A DNA stretch of 64,000 nt from Variovorax sp. CAN15 (GTDB taxonomy: Bacteria > Pseudomonadota > Gammaproteobacteria > Burkholderiales > Burkholderiaceae_C). A program made the position numbers and the translations under genes. Below the pieces are notes generated by a model. It saw only the letters and a list, made by a program, of their open reading frames with translations. It ran no database searches and was not told the DNA's origin. The stretch lies in the NCBI RefSeq assembly GCF_030462475.1, contig NZ_JASMRZ010000002.1, positions 109,851-173,850 on the forward strand, given 5' to 3'. Of this stretch, positions 37,779-46,520 are shown one piece after another. How positions within the stretch are numbered: position 1 is the stretch's first letter; the number at the start of each line of letters is the position of its first letter.

Positions 37779-38529
37779 GATTTCTTGATTGAATCGGGTG
37801 CGGTCACCACCCGAAGGAACAAGAGGACGGGCGACCAGATCCGTCCCATGGGATACGCGCGTCCACGCCGCGCATACCCGGACTCATCACCGGCGATGCG
37901 ACCGACGCTGCGTTCAGATGCCGATCCCCCGGAGGCTTGCCGTCGCCCCGCCACGAGATCGCATTTCCGAAGCTGTCGTGCATCGCAAAGTCGGTATCTG
38001 AAGGTTGTCGATGCCCCAAAACACCCAAGACTCCGGCAATGCGGCGGTACCTTCGGCTGGAGGCATTCCAGGCAAGTGCGAAGTGACCGCCAAACAAGGG
38101 AAGCGAGCCGGTCGCGTTGCCGAGAGCGACGAAGAATAGGGGCGGAGCTTGCGCTTCAGAGGCCCTTCGAACACCTCCCGAACGCCGAGCTCGAATTTCG
38201 AGCGTCAGGGCTGCGAGGACCGGGCGAAGCCGCGGCCGAGCGGTTGACGCCTACCGGGGACGCTCAGCAATTCATCATCGGTCAGGCTCGACCCCGGAGC
38301 ATGAACATGGGTCGTGGCTGGCGATCGATGACGCATGGTCATAGGAAGGCGCTCGGCACTGCTGAAGAGGTCGGCGTTTGCTTGGTGTTGCGAACCCGTT
38401 CAATAGTTGGATCCGCGGTCCTGCGAGCACTCGGGAATGTGGCACAGGGAAGTGACGCCCCTAAGCACGCTGAGTAGAGTTCGATGACGAGGACTGCCTG
38501 CGGTGCCCATCAACCGCCCGAAGGCTCTC
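37779..38529. other. Intergenic region, no confident gene
   Basis: About 750 bases upstream of the lipoprotein gene and before an IS110 fragment. Frames across it are arginine-rich and lack family motifs or ribosome binding sites. The promoter of the lipoprotein gene should lie near 37779-37900. The last 70 bases (from about 38460) resemble the left flank of the IS110 fragment, but the end of the element could not be defined. Confidence 0.4.
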
Positions 38530-38655
38530 ATGCGGATACTTTGTGAGCGCTGTGCGGGCCTGGACGTGCACAAGGACACCATCGTGGCCTGTGTGCGCCG
38601 CGGAGCGGGGAGTCGAGCGCGAGAAAAGGACGAGCAGCCGGCAAGAGAGAGGTGA
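38530..38655 (+). pseudogene. IS110-family transposase, N-terminal fragment
   Basis: Forty-one codons from an ATG at 38530 read MRILCERCAGLDVHKDTIVA and CVRRGAGSRARE, then run into a stop. GLDVHKDTIVACVR is the typical IS110 DEDD-transposase start, including the first catalytic aspartate. The rest of the about 340-400 residue enzyme is missing, so this is a relic. It marks past insertion and deletion at the edge of a decayed gene block. Confidence 0.8.
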
Positions 38656-38973
38656 GTTCGTCATTGGATTGCTTCAACATTGACAAGCATTGCGCGTTTG
38701 GTGGAGATCGGATGAAGCCCTTCATGGATCCCTTGACGCGAGAGGCTCTCGTTTCCACATCCGTGCAGTTCGATAGGCAATCGCCGCGCCACGCAGGCGG
38801 ATCGCTTGCGCCTCCGCCGCTGCCCGTGCGCGGGCCACACGCTCGGAGCGCGCAGCGCTGCCTGCCGTCTTTCCGCTGCTCAGCGAAGTTCCTGTTTCTT
38901 CCATCGTTTCAATGCTCAGATGCCCGGCGCACACGGGCCGTTGCATGGCCCAGGGCCTCAGGTATCCGCAAGA
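38656..38973. other. Intergenic remnant, no confident gene
   Basis: About 318 bases between the IS110 fragment and the NodT pseudogene. A 74-codon minus-strand frame (38722-38946) has a helical, alanine- and arginine-rich sequence (RSERVARARAAAEAQAIRL) but no recognised family or ribosome binding site. No repeat or terminal inverted repeat was found. Confidence 0.35.
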
Positions 38974-40013
38974 TCAGGGCATCACCCATGGATCGTTCTG
39001 GCTCCAGCCGCCGCCCAGCACCTGACGCAGCTGAACCTGGTTCCGCAGTTGGGCCAGCCGTCTCGCCGAGCGCGGTATACGGCGTCTTGCGAAAACCCAC
39101 TGCCGCCTCTTCGTAGCGAGTGCGGGCGATGTCCGTCTCGATGCCCAGCGTGCGCGCCTGCAGGAAGGGCAAGGTCATGCCGATGCCCAATGTCGCGACC
39201 GGATTGGCCAGCACGTCGAGCAGGGCTTTGCTGGAACCGCCCAGCGCGCCGGTGAGCGAGATGCCGGGGTAGTAGCTGGCCACCGCCGCGTCGGTGCGCG
39301 CGCTCGCGGCCTGGAGCCGCCACTGGGCGGCGCGCAGGTCGGGCCTGCGGCCGAGAAGATCGGCCGGCAGGCCTGGATGTACCGGCGCCAAGGCGATCTC
39401 GGGCAGTGTCCGGGGCTCGGGTTGCGGCACGGAAGCGCCATCCAGCAGCTCGCGCACGCGCTCGTGCAGCACCGTGGCTGCCTGGCGCTGGGCCGCCAGA
39501 TCGGCGGCGCGCTCCTCGCGCACTTGCCGCGCCTCGTGCAGCGCCAGCCGGCCTTCCGCTCCCGCCTGGAAGCGGGCCTGGATCAGGGACACGATGCGTT
39601 GGGCGTCGCGTTCGCTGGCTTCGGCCATCGCCACGCGGTCGTTGGCGCAGGCGAGCTGGAAGTACAGGTCGATGACGCTGGCGACCAGCACCTGCCGCAC
39701 TGCCTGCCTGTCCTGCCTGTCCTGCCTGTCCTGCCTGTCCTGCCTGTCCTGCCTGTCCTGCGTGTCCTGCCTGCGCCTCGAAGCTGGCGGCGTCCCGCAG
39801 CGCGCCAAGGCGCCGGAAAAGATCGAGCTCCCAGCTCACCGCGATTTGCCCCGTGTTGCTCGAACCTGGATCCGGTTGTCCGCCGCCCGGGGCTCCGGCA
39901 TCGCGCGGCGCAACCTGACGCTCGCCTGGCAAGGTCGGCGTTGCGTGCGAGTGCGGTGTTGACCCAGGCGTCGAGCGCGGGCGGCTCGCCCGCGCGCCAT
40001 CAGGCCAGCAGCG
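38974..40013 (-). pseudogene. NodT-family outer-membrane efflux protein, frameshifted and truncated
   Basis: Fragments of one outer-membrane factor appear in different frames on the minus strand. They are PALDAWVNTALARNADL (about 40,000), SNTGQIAVSWELDLFRRLGALRDAASFEAQ (about 39,800), the long middle part from SVIDLYFQLACANDRVAMAE to IARTRYEEAAVGFRKTPYTALGE, and finally LRNQVQLRQVLGGGWSQNDPWVMP ending at 38974. The first frame change falls in a 9-bp tandem repeat near 39703-39774; another is near 39055. Part of the N-terminal region is deleted. The intact protein would be the outer-membrane channel of an efflux or siderophore-export system. Confidence 0.8.
39703..39774. repeat. 9-bp tandem repeat (CCTGCCTGT)n
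   Basis: Six exact copies of CCTGCCTGT (39703-39756) are followed by two variants (CCTGCGTGT and CCTGCCTGC). On the minus strand one frame reads QDR and another reads AGQ repeats. The NodT reading frame changes across this array, so replication slippage or an assembly error here is plausible. Confidence 0.9.
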
Positions 40014-40081
40014 TGGTGACCATGGCTCGGGGCAAGTACGCCCGCAGGCGAAGAAGAGAGGAAGATATGGATCGCGTCATG

Positions 40082-40219
40082 TCAATCCCGCGCGAGGGCC
40101 TGCACTGGCTCCAGCCGTGCGGCGTTTCTTGCGGGCGGGTAACCGAAAGCCACGCCGATCAGCACGGCTTCCATGAGGAGCTGCGCAATGATGTCGGCGC
40201 GCCGCGCGCCCACGCAGGA
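40082..40219 (-). pseudogene. MacB/PvdT-type ABC permease, C-terminal remnant
   Basis: The minus strand encodes RRADIIAQLLMEAVLIG joined directly to VAFGYPPARNAARLEPVQALARD and a stop. These are the two ends of the MacB C-terminal region; about 60-70 residues between them are missing, and the rest of the gene is gone. In pyoverdine-type export loci a MacB permease precedes a NodT factor in this same order, which matches the pseudogene at 38974-40013. Confidence 0.7.
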
Positions 40220-40613
40220 TGCCGAGCACATTCGGTCAGCCGGCGAACTGATGCGGCGCCTGGGAGTCGCGCGGAAGGTCCATCTCGTCGACGGCATGTT
40301 TTCCACGACGGACGTCTCGACGGGCCAGCGCAAGCGCCTCGCGCTCGTGCATGCCTGGCTGGAAGACCGTCCGGTGGTCATGTTCGACGAATGGGCCGCG
40401 GACCAGGACCCGGAGTTCCGCAGCGTCTTCTATCGTGAGTTGCTGCCGGAACTCAAGCGCGAGGGCAAGACGCTGATCGTGGTCTCGCATGACGATCGCT
40501 ACTTCGACGCCGCGGACCGGGTGATTCGAATGAGCGCGGGGCGGGTCGTCGATGAGTTCGTCCCGCCTGGGAAGCCGAAGTCATCCAGGTCGTTCATGGC
40601 GGATCTCCGATAG
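40218..40613 (+). pseudogene. Cyclic-peptide ABC exporter (PvdE/SyrD-like), ATPase remnant
   Basis: The plus strand encodes the last part of an ABC exporter: FSTTDVSTGQRKRLALVHAWL (signature), then PVVMFDEWAADQDPEF (Walker B and D-loop) and IVVSHDDRYFDAADRVIRM (H-loop). The STTD-STGQRKRLAL and DEWAADQDP forms are characteristic of PvdE/SyrD cyclic-peptide exporters. The membrane domain and Walker A are missing, so it is non-functional. The frame can be read from an ATG at 40173, but the first 15 codons belong to the MacB remnant on the other strand. Confidence 0.8.
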
Positions 40614-40630
40614 GCCCGGCTGCGGCCGCA

Positions 40631-42082
40631 TTACTGCAGCCTGACCAGCGACGACAGCTGCGCGAACCGCTGCGGGGACCGGAAGCGCAGATGGAGCGCG
40701 TAGATCGACGCCAGCAAGCCGGCTGCCAGCACGCTGAACGCCAACGCGTAGCTCGGTCCGGCCGGCAGCCCCGACAGGAGCTGGACGTGGGTGATCATCT
40801 GCCACAGGAAGAACGTCAGCACGGCCGCGCCGATCACTGGTGCAATCAGCGATCGCCAGGGCGAGACCTTCATCGGATGCTTCCGGAAGAACGCGATGAC
40901 GGCGAGCGCGGCAAGGACCTGGCAGGTCAACACGCCGACCGCTGAAGGAACGCTTGCCCAGGGCAGGGCCTGGAGCATCGGATCCAGGCCCGCCACTGCA
41001 CACAGCAGAACCAGCGTCACCGATATGCACAGCGTTGCCGCAGACGCCACGTGCGGGGACCTGTGCCTGTGGTGCGTCCGGGACAATCGGCTCCAGACGA
41101 GGCCGCAGGAGGCGAGCGCGTGCCAGTATCTCGCCAGCACGTTCGTGAAACTCAGGACGGCGGCAAAGAGGCTGGTGATGACCAGCACCGCGCCGATCTT
41201 TGCCGCCGTGGGACCGGCCAGGGCCGAGAACATCGAAAGCCACATGCCGCCGGGGTCGCTTGTTGCCACGGCCACCGCCTGCGAGAGGCCGAAATGATTC
41301 AGCATCAGCAGGATGGACCCCGCATACAGAATGCCGATGAATGCGATCGACAGGTACATCGCTCGAGGCACCGAGCGTCGAGGGTCCCTGGCTTCCTGCG
41401 AGTAGATCGCCGCGGTTTCGAAGCCCATGAACGATGCGACTACGAAGATCAGCGAGGGCCCGAACCCGGGGGTGAACACGGCCTCCGGCGAGAACGGCGC
41501 GAGGGACAGCGCGTGGCCGGCGAGCCGCAGGTTGAATACTTCGAGAAGGTCCGCCAACAATATGGCGCCGACCTCCGAAAGCATCAGGATCAGGAGCAGC
41601 CGCCCGCTGAATTCGATGCCGCGTACGCAGAGCAGGTGCGCGCCCACGGCGCAGCCCATTGCCCAGGCCCACCATGGCGCGTCAAGGCCCAGTGAAGCCA
41701 TCGCGATGTGAACGAAGTGCCCCAGCATCGCATAGCAGGCCAGCAGGATCGCGATGTACGACAACACCGCAATGCATGCTCCCCCGATGCCCGGAATGGT
41801 GCCCAGGCCCTTGGTGATGTAGGCGTAGAAGGCTCCGCCGTTCTCCACATGGGGACTCATGGCGCAGAAGCCGACGGCAAAAAGCAGATACGCAGCACAG
41901 ACGACGGCATAGGAGCCCGGAAGGCCGATGCCATTGCCCAGCGTGATGCTCACTGGCACGCCGCCGCCCATGGAGGTCAGCGGGCCATTCGTCGTGATCA
42001 CCATCAGGAAGATGCCGAACCAACCGATCGCATCTCGCTTGAGGCCCGTGTGGTCCGCTGGCGGACTCGCTGGTTCAGACAT
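40631..42082 (-). CDS. APC-family amino acid/amine permease
   Basis: A 483-residue inner-membrane permease with about 12-14 hydrophobic segments. The start matches the APC pattern (AIGWFGIFLMVITTNGPLTSMGGGVPV), and the sixth-helix region shows FVVASFMGFETAAIYSQEARDPRRSVPRAMY. The ATG at 42082 was chosen because AAGGAG lies six bases upstream; another ATG lies 18 bases further up. It is co-oriented with the SnoaL-like and amine oxidase genes, 41 bases downstream of the former, and probably imports the amine or amino acid oxidised by that oxidase. Confidence 0.9.
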   Translation of the reverse strand: MSEPASPPADHTGLKRDAIGWFGIFLMVITTNGPLTSMGGGVPVSITLGNGIGLPGSYAVVCAAYLLFAVGFCAMSPHVENGGAFYAYITKGLGTIPGIGGACIAVLSYIAILLACYAMLGHFVHIAMASLGLDAPWWAWAMGCAVGAHLLCVRGIEFSGRLLLILMLSEVGAILLADLLEVFNLRLAGHALSLAPFSPEAVFTPGFGPSLIFVVASFMGFETAAIYSQEARDPRRSVPRAMYLSIAFIGILYAGSILLMLNHFGLSQAVAVATSDPGGMWLSMFSALAGPTAAKIGAVLVITSLFAAVLSFTNVLARYWHALASCGLVWSRLSRTHHRHRSPHVASAATLCISVTLVLLCAVAGLDPMLQALPWASVPSAVGVLTCQVLAALAVIAFFRKHPMKVSPWRSLIAPVIGAAVLTFFLWQMITHVQLLSGLPAGPSYALAFSVLAAGLLASIYALHLRFRSPQRFAQLSSLVRLQ

Positions 42083-42123
42083 CGCATGCTCCTTGCACAT
42101 AAATCAGGGGCCTGGCCGCCGGC

Positions 42124-42501
42124 CTAGGAAGTACCGAAATCGCCCATGCCATACATGTCGGCCGCGATGACCCAGGAAGCCCCTTGCCTGCGCCAGGCCG
42201 TGAGCGATCGCAATGCGATCACCTCGCCGGCCGGCCCGTCTGCCGGCGGAGAGGTCCACTCCAGCCAGGTGACCGCCGCGCCTTCCGCGAGCTCCGTCGT
42301 CCGCACGGAGCGAATCGAGAGCTTGGGCGTCATCTTGAGCATTTCCGTGAGCGCTGGCAGCAAGTCGGCACCCACGGTGATGCCGGGAGCGCCCTCGCCG
42401 CTGACGCTCGCGTCCGGCGCGAACATCTCCTGTTGCAGCAAGCGAGCGTCGCCTTGGCGGCACAAGGTCTGAAGTCTTTCGATGGCCTGTTCCAGTGTCA
42501 T
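42124..42501 (-). CDS. SnoaL-like/NTF2-fold protein
   Basis: A 125-residue protein of the NTF2-like (SnoaL) fold: an N-terminal helix (LEQAIERLQTLCRQGDARLLQQEMFAPDA), a TVGADLLPALTEMLKM middle, then strands ending in ALRSLTAWRRQGASWVIAADMYGMG. AGGA lies upstream of the ATG. Members act as isomerases, hydrolases or small-molecule binders and the sequence alone does not choose. It lies between the permease and the amine oxidase in the same orientation. Confidence 0.75.
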   Translation of the reverse strand: MTLEQAIERLQTLCRQGDARLLQQEMFAPDASVSGEGAPGITVGADLLPALTEMLKMTPKLSIRSVRTTELAEGAAVTWLEWTSPPADGPAGEVIALRSLTAWRRQGASWVIAADMYGMGDFGTS

Positions 42502-42560
42502 TGCTTTGTTTTCCTTTGAAAAATGGTGTGTCGGATCGGGGGCTATTGGGTCTTTTCTTG

Positions 42561-44057
42561 CTACCGCGATCGCAAGAATTCGAGTGCATCCCTGGCACCT
42601 CGAATCCCGTCTTCGATCGCGCCGTCGATGAATCCTCTCCAGCCGGTGGCCCAATCGGTGCTGGCGAAGAAGAGCGGCGGCGCCTGGGTCTGGAGCGTTG
42701 CCAAAACCCTGGAGGTCTGGTTCGGCGAGAACCAGGTCCAGCCTCCCTTGGCGTACGGGTCGTGCGTCCAATCGTGCGCAACGACCTCCTGCACGTTGAT
42801 TCCCGGGATGAACTTGCGAAGTTCTGCTTCGACCACGCGGATGTCCTGAAGGTCGACGGCATCGTCCGGCCCGAAGCCGACCAGGACGGACTTGCCATCG
42901 ACCTCACGATCGGCGACCAACATGGTCAGCGGATTGGGATAAGGCGCGAAGCCGACCCACGCGCCGACATTGCGATCGACACGGGCAATGAATTTCGTGC
43001 CCGCGCAGACATGCCGTTCGCGATGTGCAGCCGAGCGTGCCTCCGGCAGCTTCGGCACGAAGTCGATGTCGCTCAACACGTTCATCGGAACCGCGACGAC
43101 CACCGCCTTGCAGCCGACGGAAAAGCTCTTCGCCTGGATCCGGACCTTGCCTTCCACCGTTTCGATGCTGGAGACCGGCTCTCCGAGCGCCAGATCGGCA
43201 TTCGAATCCTTCAGCAGCGCAAGCGCCAGTGCGGACGTGCCTTTCGCGATCTTGTAGCGTCCCAGGCGCTTGAGCAGCGAGTCCGCCGAGTAGTCGCCCA
43301 GCGCCCACCAGCGCAGCTGGTCATACAGGCCGCCTTTTGCGGGATCGGTCGCGGCGTTCATGGAGATGAACGAGAGCAGCAGGTCGCGCTGCCGTCCGGA
43401 GACGGGCATGTCCCTGAATCGATCCGCCAGGCTCTGGCCATCGAAGTCCGACAGCAGGTTGGTGGAATCGACATGAGGGTTCGCGAATGCGATCCGGCCG
43501 TTCGCTCCATCCACATTGCAGTACGCGCTCAGCGCTGCGTCGAGGTCATTGCCCATCGCTTCCGCGGAGTCCGTCACCAGACCCTCGGCAGTCAGGAGGC
43601 TGATCGAGTCGGCCGTGCCGCTGACGGACTCGGTGGTGTCCAGCCCGTATCGATGCAGTTCATTCCATACGTACGGCTGGCCCCAGTGAACCCAGGTGCC
43701 GCCGACTTCGAATTTCTGCCCGTCCTGCTCAGCCGTGAAGGTTCGGCCGCCGATTCGATCGCGCGCCTCGATGATGGCCACGCGCAGGCCCCGCAGGCCC
43801 AGCTCCCTGGCCGCCGTCAGGCCGGCAAACCCGGCGCCGATCACGACCACGTCGTAGTCGTCGTGCGGCAAGCCTTGTGCAGGAAGTGCCGCAGGCGAAG
43901 TCAAACCGCGGCTCAATGGGAGTCCTGGCTTGATGTTGAATCCGTCTGAAGTTTTTTTCACGGGATGAATGGATGGTGTTGTGTCGGGAATGGGCGCAAT
44001 GATTGCGAATCCCGTCGGGCGCAAGTAGCCGAAATCGGCAAGCGCTGCGGAGCGCAT
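42561..44057 (-). CDS. Flavin-containing amine oxidase
   Basis: A 498-residue FAD amine oxidase. The dinucleotide site is DYDVVVIGAGFAGLTAARELGLRGLRVAIIEARDRIGGR (residues about 67-105). The substrate segment GGTWVHWGQPYVWNEL follows, and the C-terminal FAD segment is near FFASTDWATGWRGFIDGAIEDGIRGA. It would oxidise a primary or secondary amine to an aldehyde. About 65 residues precede the flavin domain, so the start is uncertain; a GTG at 43961 is possible, but neither candidate has a strong ribosome binding site. The gene is divergent from the aminotransferase gene at 44190. Confidence 0.85.
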   Translation of the reverse strand: MRSAALADFGYLRPTGFAIIAPIPDTTPSIHPVKKTSDGFNIKPGLPLSRGLTSPAALPAQGLPHDDYDVVVIGAGFAGLTAARELGLRGLRVAIIEARDRIGGRTFTAEQDGQKFEVGGTWVHWGQPYVWNELHRYGLDTTESVSGTADSISLLTAEGLVTDSAEAMGNDLDAALSAYCNVDGANGRIAFANPHVDSTNLLSDFDGQSLADRFRDMPVSGRQRDLLLSFISMNAATDPAKGGLYDQLRWWALGDYSADSLLKRLGRYKIAKGTSALALALLKDSNADLALGEPVSSIETVEGKVRIQAKSFSVGCKAVVVAVPMNVLSDIDFVPKLPEARSAAHRERHVCAGTKFIARVDRNVGAWVGFAPYPNPLTMLVADREVDGKSVLVGFGPDDAVDLQDIRVVEAELRKFIPGINVQEVVAHDWTHDPYAKGGWTWFSPNQTSRVLATLQTQAPPLFFASTDWATGWRGFIDGAIEDGIRGARDALEFLRSR

Positions 44058-44083
44058 TCCGGCCCGCCGCCATGGCAGCGGAC

Positions 44084-44102
44084 TTGCCGATTCGGGCTAA
44101 CG
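44084..44102 (+). promoter_or_regulatory. 19-bp motif shared with the ALDH promoter
   Basis: TTGCCGATTCGGGCTAACG lies 88 bases before the aminotransferase start, in the divergent region with the amine oxidase gene. It matches the site at 49932-49950 at 17 of 19 positions. The same relative position upstream of two catabolic genes suggests a shared regulator site; the AraC protein at 48711-49673 is the nearest candidate. Confidence 0.5.
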
Positions 44103-44189
44103 AACTGCGGTGATCGATGCAACCATGACTGCAGCCGGCGTGCTGAACGCGCCTGCACTCAAGCACCCAGAGACTCAACGAGGCATGTT

Positions 44190-45566
44190 GTGAACGACAT
44201 CGAATCCATTCTCGAAACCCTGCATTTCCCCGACGCCCCAAAGATGGCGGCGGGCCCCTATCCCGGACCGCGCGCGGCCGAAGCCCTGGCGCTGTCGGCT
44301 CGCACCGAATCCATGGCGCGCGGCGGCGGCCGCATGCCAGTCGTGATGGACCGCGCCTTCGGTGCCACCTTCAAGGATCCGGACGGCAGTACCTTCGTCG
44401 ACCTGTCGGCCGGCGTCGGCGTGAGCAGCGTGGGCCGCTGCCATCCGAAGGTGCAGAAAGCGATCGTCGAGCAGTCGCAGCAGCTCATGCATGCGATGGA
44501 GGTCAACAGCACCCGCCGCACCGAGCTGGCCGCGCGCCTGTCGGCCCTGATGCCCGAAGGGCTGCGCGACGACTGCATCACCTTCTTCGCGCAAAGCGGT
44601 AGCGATGCGCTCGAAGCGGCGGTGAAGTTCGCGCGGCGCGTGACGGGCCGCCACCAGATCATCGCGTTTCATGGCGGCTACCACGGCGTGTGGCATGCGT
44701 CGAACGCGCTGACCACAGGCACCGCCTACCGCAAGGGCTACGGCCCTTTCATGGGTGGAGTGATCCATGCGCCATATCCGTACGCCTATCGCTTCCCATT
44801 CGACACCACCCACAAGTCGGCCGAGCAGATCGCCGGCGAGTACGTGGACTACCTGCTGAACACGCCCTACACGGCCGCCGACGACGTGGCCGCAGTTATC
44901 GTGGAGCCGGTGCAGGGCGAAGGCGGCTACGTTCCGCCGTCACCCGAATTCCTGCAGCTGCTGCGCAAGGCCTGCGACCGCAGCGGCACGCTGCTGATCG
45001 TGGACGAGGTGCAGTGCGGCGCAGGCCGCACGGGCCGCATGTGGGCGGTGGAGCACACGGGCGTGAAGCCCGACATGCTGACCTTCGGCAAGGGCATCGG
45101 CGGCGACGTTCCCATGGCCGGCATCGCCATGCGCAGCGACCTGGCCGCGCGCATTCCCGATGGCTCGGTCCCCAACACCTTCGCGGCGAACTCGCTGTCG
45201 GCGGCGGTGGCCCTCGCCAACCTCGAGATCCTGCACGACCCCGAACTGGGGCTGATGCCGCGCGCGGAGCTGCTGGGCCAGGAGGTGCAGGAACGGGTGC
45301 GCGGCTTCCAGAGCCCCTACGTGGGCGAGGTGCGCGGCAAGGGCCTGATGATCGGCATCGAGCTCGTCGAGGACAAGGCCACCAAGGAACCGCTGGCGCC
45401 GGAGAAGGTCGGCCGGATCATGGAGTACGTGCTCGGCCACGGCGTGCTGATGGTGCCCTGCGGGCGCTACGGCAACGTGATGCGCGTCATGCCGTCGCTG
45501 ACCATCTCGAGGCGGCTGCTGCACCGCGCGCTGGATGTCTTCGGCGAGGCACTGGCCTCGCTCTGA
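44190..45566 (+). CDS. Class III (PLP-dependent) aminotransferase
   Basis: A 458-residue fold-type I aminotransferase. The PLP lysine is in TFGKGIGGDVPMAG (about 294) and the cofactor-binding acid in LIVDEVQCGAGRTGRM (about 271). Early motifs are GVSSVGRCHPKVQKAI and FFAQSGSDALEAAVKFARRVTG. The GTG at 44190 was chosen because GAGG lies six bases before it and no ATG upstream fits the family. Relatives act on 4-aminobutyrate, diamines or amino acids. It is divergent from the amine oxidase gene and ends at a hairpin. Confidence 0.9.
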   Translation: MNDIESILETLHFPDAPKMAAGPYPGPRAAEALALSARTESMARGGGRMPVVMDRAFGATFKDPDGSTFVDLSAGVGVSSVGRCHPKVQKAIVEQSQQLMHAMEVNSTRRTELAARLSALMPEGLRDDCITFFAQSGSDALEAAVKFARRVTGRHQIIAFHGGYHGVWHASNALTTGTAYRKGYGPFMGGVIHAPYPYAYRFPFDTTHKSAEQIAGEYVDYLLNTPYTAADDVAAVIVEPVQGEGGYVPPSPEFLQLLRKACDRSGTLLIVDEVQCGAGRTGRMWAVEHTGVKPDMLTFGKGIGGDVPMAGIAMRSDLAARIPDGSVPNTFAANSLSAAVALANLEILHDPELGLMPRAELLGQEVQERVRGFQSPYVGEVRGKGLMIGIELVEDKATKEPLAPEKVGRIMEYVLGHGVLMVPCGRYGNVMRVMPSLTISRRLLHRALDVFGEALASL

Positions 45567-45568
45567 AT

Positions 45569-45602
45569 CACCGGCCGTGCCGCGCGCGACGCGCGGCCGG
45601 TG
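45569..45602. terminator. Hairpin between convergent genes
   Basis: Nested GC-rich arms (CACCGG with CCGGTG outside and CCGCGCG with CGCGCGG inside, loop CGA) lie between the aminotransferase stop (45566) and the IclR stop (45622). The position suggests a bidirectional terminator; no T-run is present. Confidence 0.5.
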
Positions 45603-45621
45603 CGCGGTTCGCCCATATCGC

Positions 45622-46362
45622 CTACTGCTGGGCGATGCGGGCCGTGAGCTCCGACGCGGCAGTGGTCACCAGCGTGCACAGGTAGCTTTCCTGGAAGGCC
45701 CTGAAGCGTTCGTTGCGTCCCACCAGCGTCATGCTGCCGAGCACGCGCTGCTTCTCGTCGAAGATCGGCGCGGCCACGCCCGTGCGGCCCGGATGCAGCT
45801 CGCTTTCGCTGATGCAGTAGCCCTGCTTGCGGATCGCCAGCAGGCCCTTGGAGAAGGACTTCCATTCAAGCCCCTGCTGCTGCCCCTCGGGCGTGCTGGC
45901 ATGGGCATCGAAGACGCGGCGGATCTGCCGCGGCAGCAGGTAGGCCAGCACCACGCGCGAGGTCGCGCTGTGGAACAGGTCGATGGGGCGGCCGCGGCCT
46001 CCGCCCACGGGCCCCGGGTCGGGGCCGCGGCGGATCAGCACGTTGACCACCGAGTCGCCGTACCACTCGCTGATCACGGCGTCCAGGCCCGTCTCGGCCA
46101 CCAGCTTCTCGACGAGGTCGCGGCTGCGCACCAGCACCGGGTCGTAGTCGGTCATCTGGTGCTCGAGCGCGATGATGCGCGGCCCCAGCGCATAGCCGCG
46201 GGGCAGGCGCACAAGGAGGCCGGCATCACCGAGTTCGCGCAGGTAGCGGTAGGCGCTGGCGGGCGTGTAGCCGAGCTGGTTGCAGATGATCTCGACGTCG
46301 ATGACCGGCTGGTCGGGCCGGAAGAGATCGAGGACATCGAGCATGCGGCGAAGGCTGTTCAT
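45622..46362 (-). CDS. IclR-family transcriptional regulator
   Basis: A 246-residue IclR protein, slightly shorter than usual. The helix-turn-helix starts at once (LRRMLDVLDLFRPDQPVIDVEIICNQLGYTPASAYRYLRELGDAGLL). The effector domain shows RGYALGPRIIALEHQM, then SESELHPGRTGVAAPIFDEKQRVLGSMTLVG. The ATG at 46362 lies before the helix-turn-helix. It converges on the aminotransferase gene and is divergent from the GNAT gene; the target is probably one of the amine-metabolism genes, including the permease at 47088. Confidence 0.88.
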   Translation of the reverse strand: MNSLRRMLDVLDLFRPDQPVIDVEIICNQLGYTPASAYRYLRELGDAGLLVRLPRGYALGPRIIALEHQMTDYDPVLVRSRDLVEKLVAETGLDAVISEWYGDSVVNVLIRRGPDPGPVGGGRGRPIDLFHSATSRVVLAYLLPRQIRRVFDAHASTPEGQQQGLEWKSFSKGLLAIRKQGYCISESELHPGRTGVAAPIFDEKQRVLGSMTLVGRNERFRAFQESYLCTLVTTAASELTARIAQQ

Positions 46363-46520
46363 CGTCTGGAAAGGCTGCGGTCGTGAAACAGGAAATCGTA
46401 CGGGCACGCGAAGGCGTGTTGCCCTTCATTGTCGGGCACCATCCACGGACCTGATCGAGGCCCGCGGCGGTGCCGGATCCCCGAGGCACAGACACCCGAG
46501 ACAGGACGCAAGTAAAGACC

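Noticed and set aside
35124-38477. A 1117-codon plus-strand open frame across the caspase-like lipoprotein gene
   Set aside because: Its composition is typical of an antisense shadow, and the minus-strand protein has a signal peptide, lipobox and motifs.
39703-39774. Short regular repeats as a CRISPR array
   Set aside because: Units are 9 bases in direct tandem with no spacers and lie inside a broken coding gene.
40173-40613. Intact small ABC ATPase gene
   Set aside because: It lacks Walker A and the membrane domain, and its first 15 codons lie in a MacB remnant, so it was called a pseudogene.
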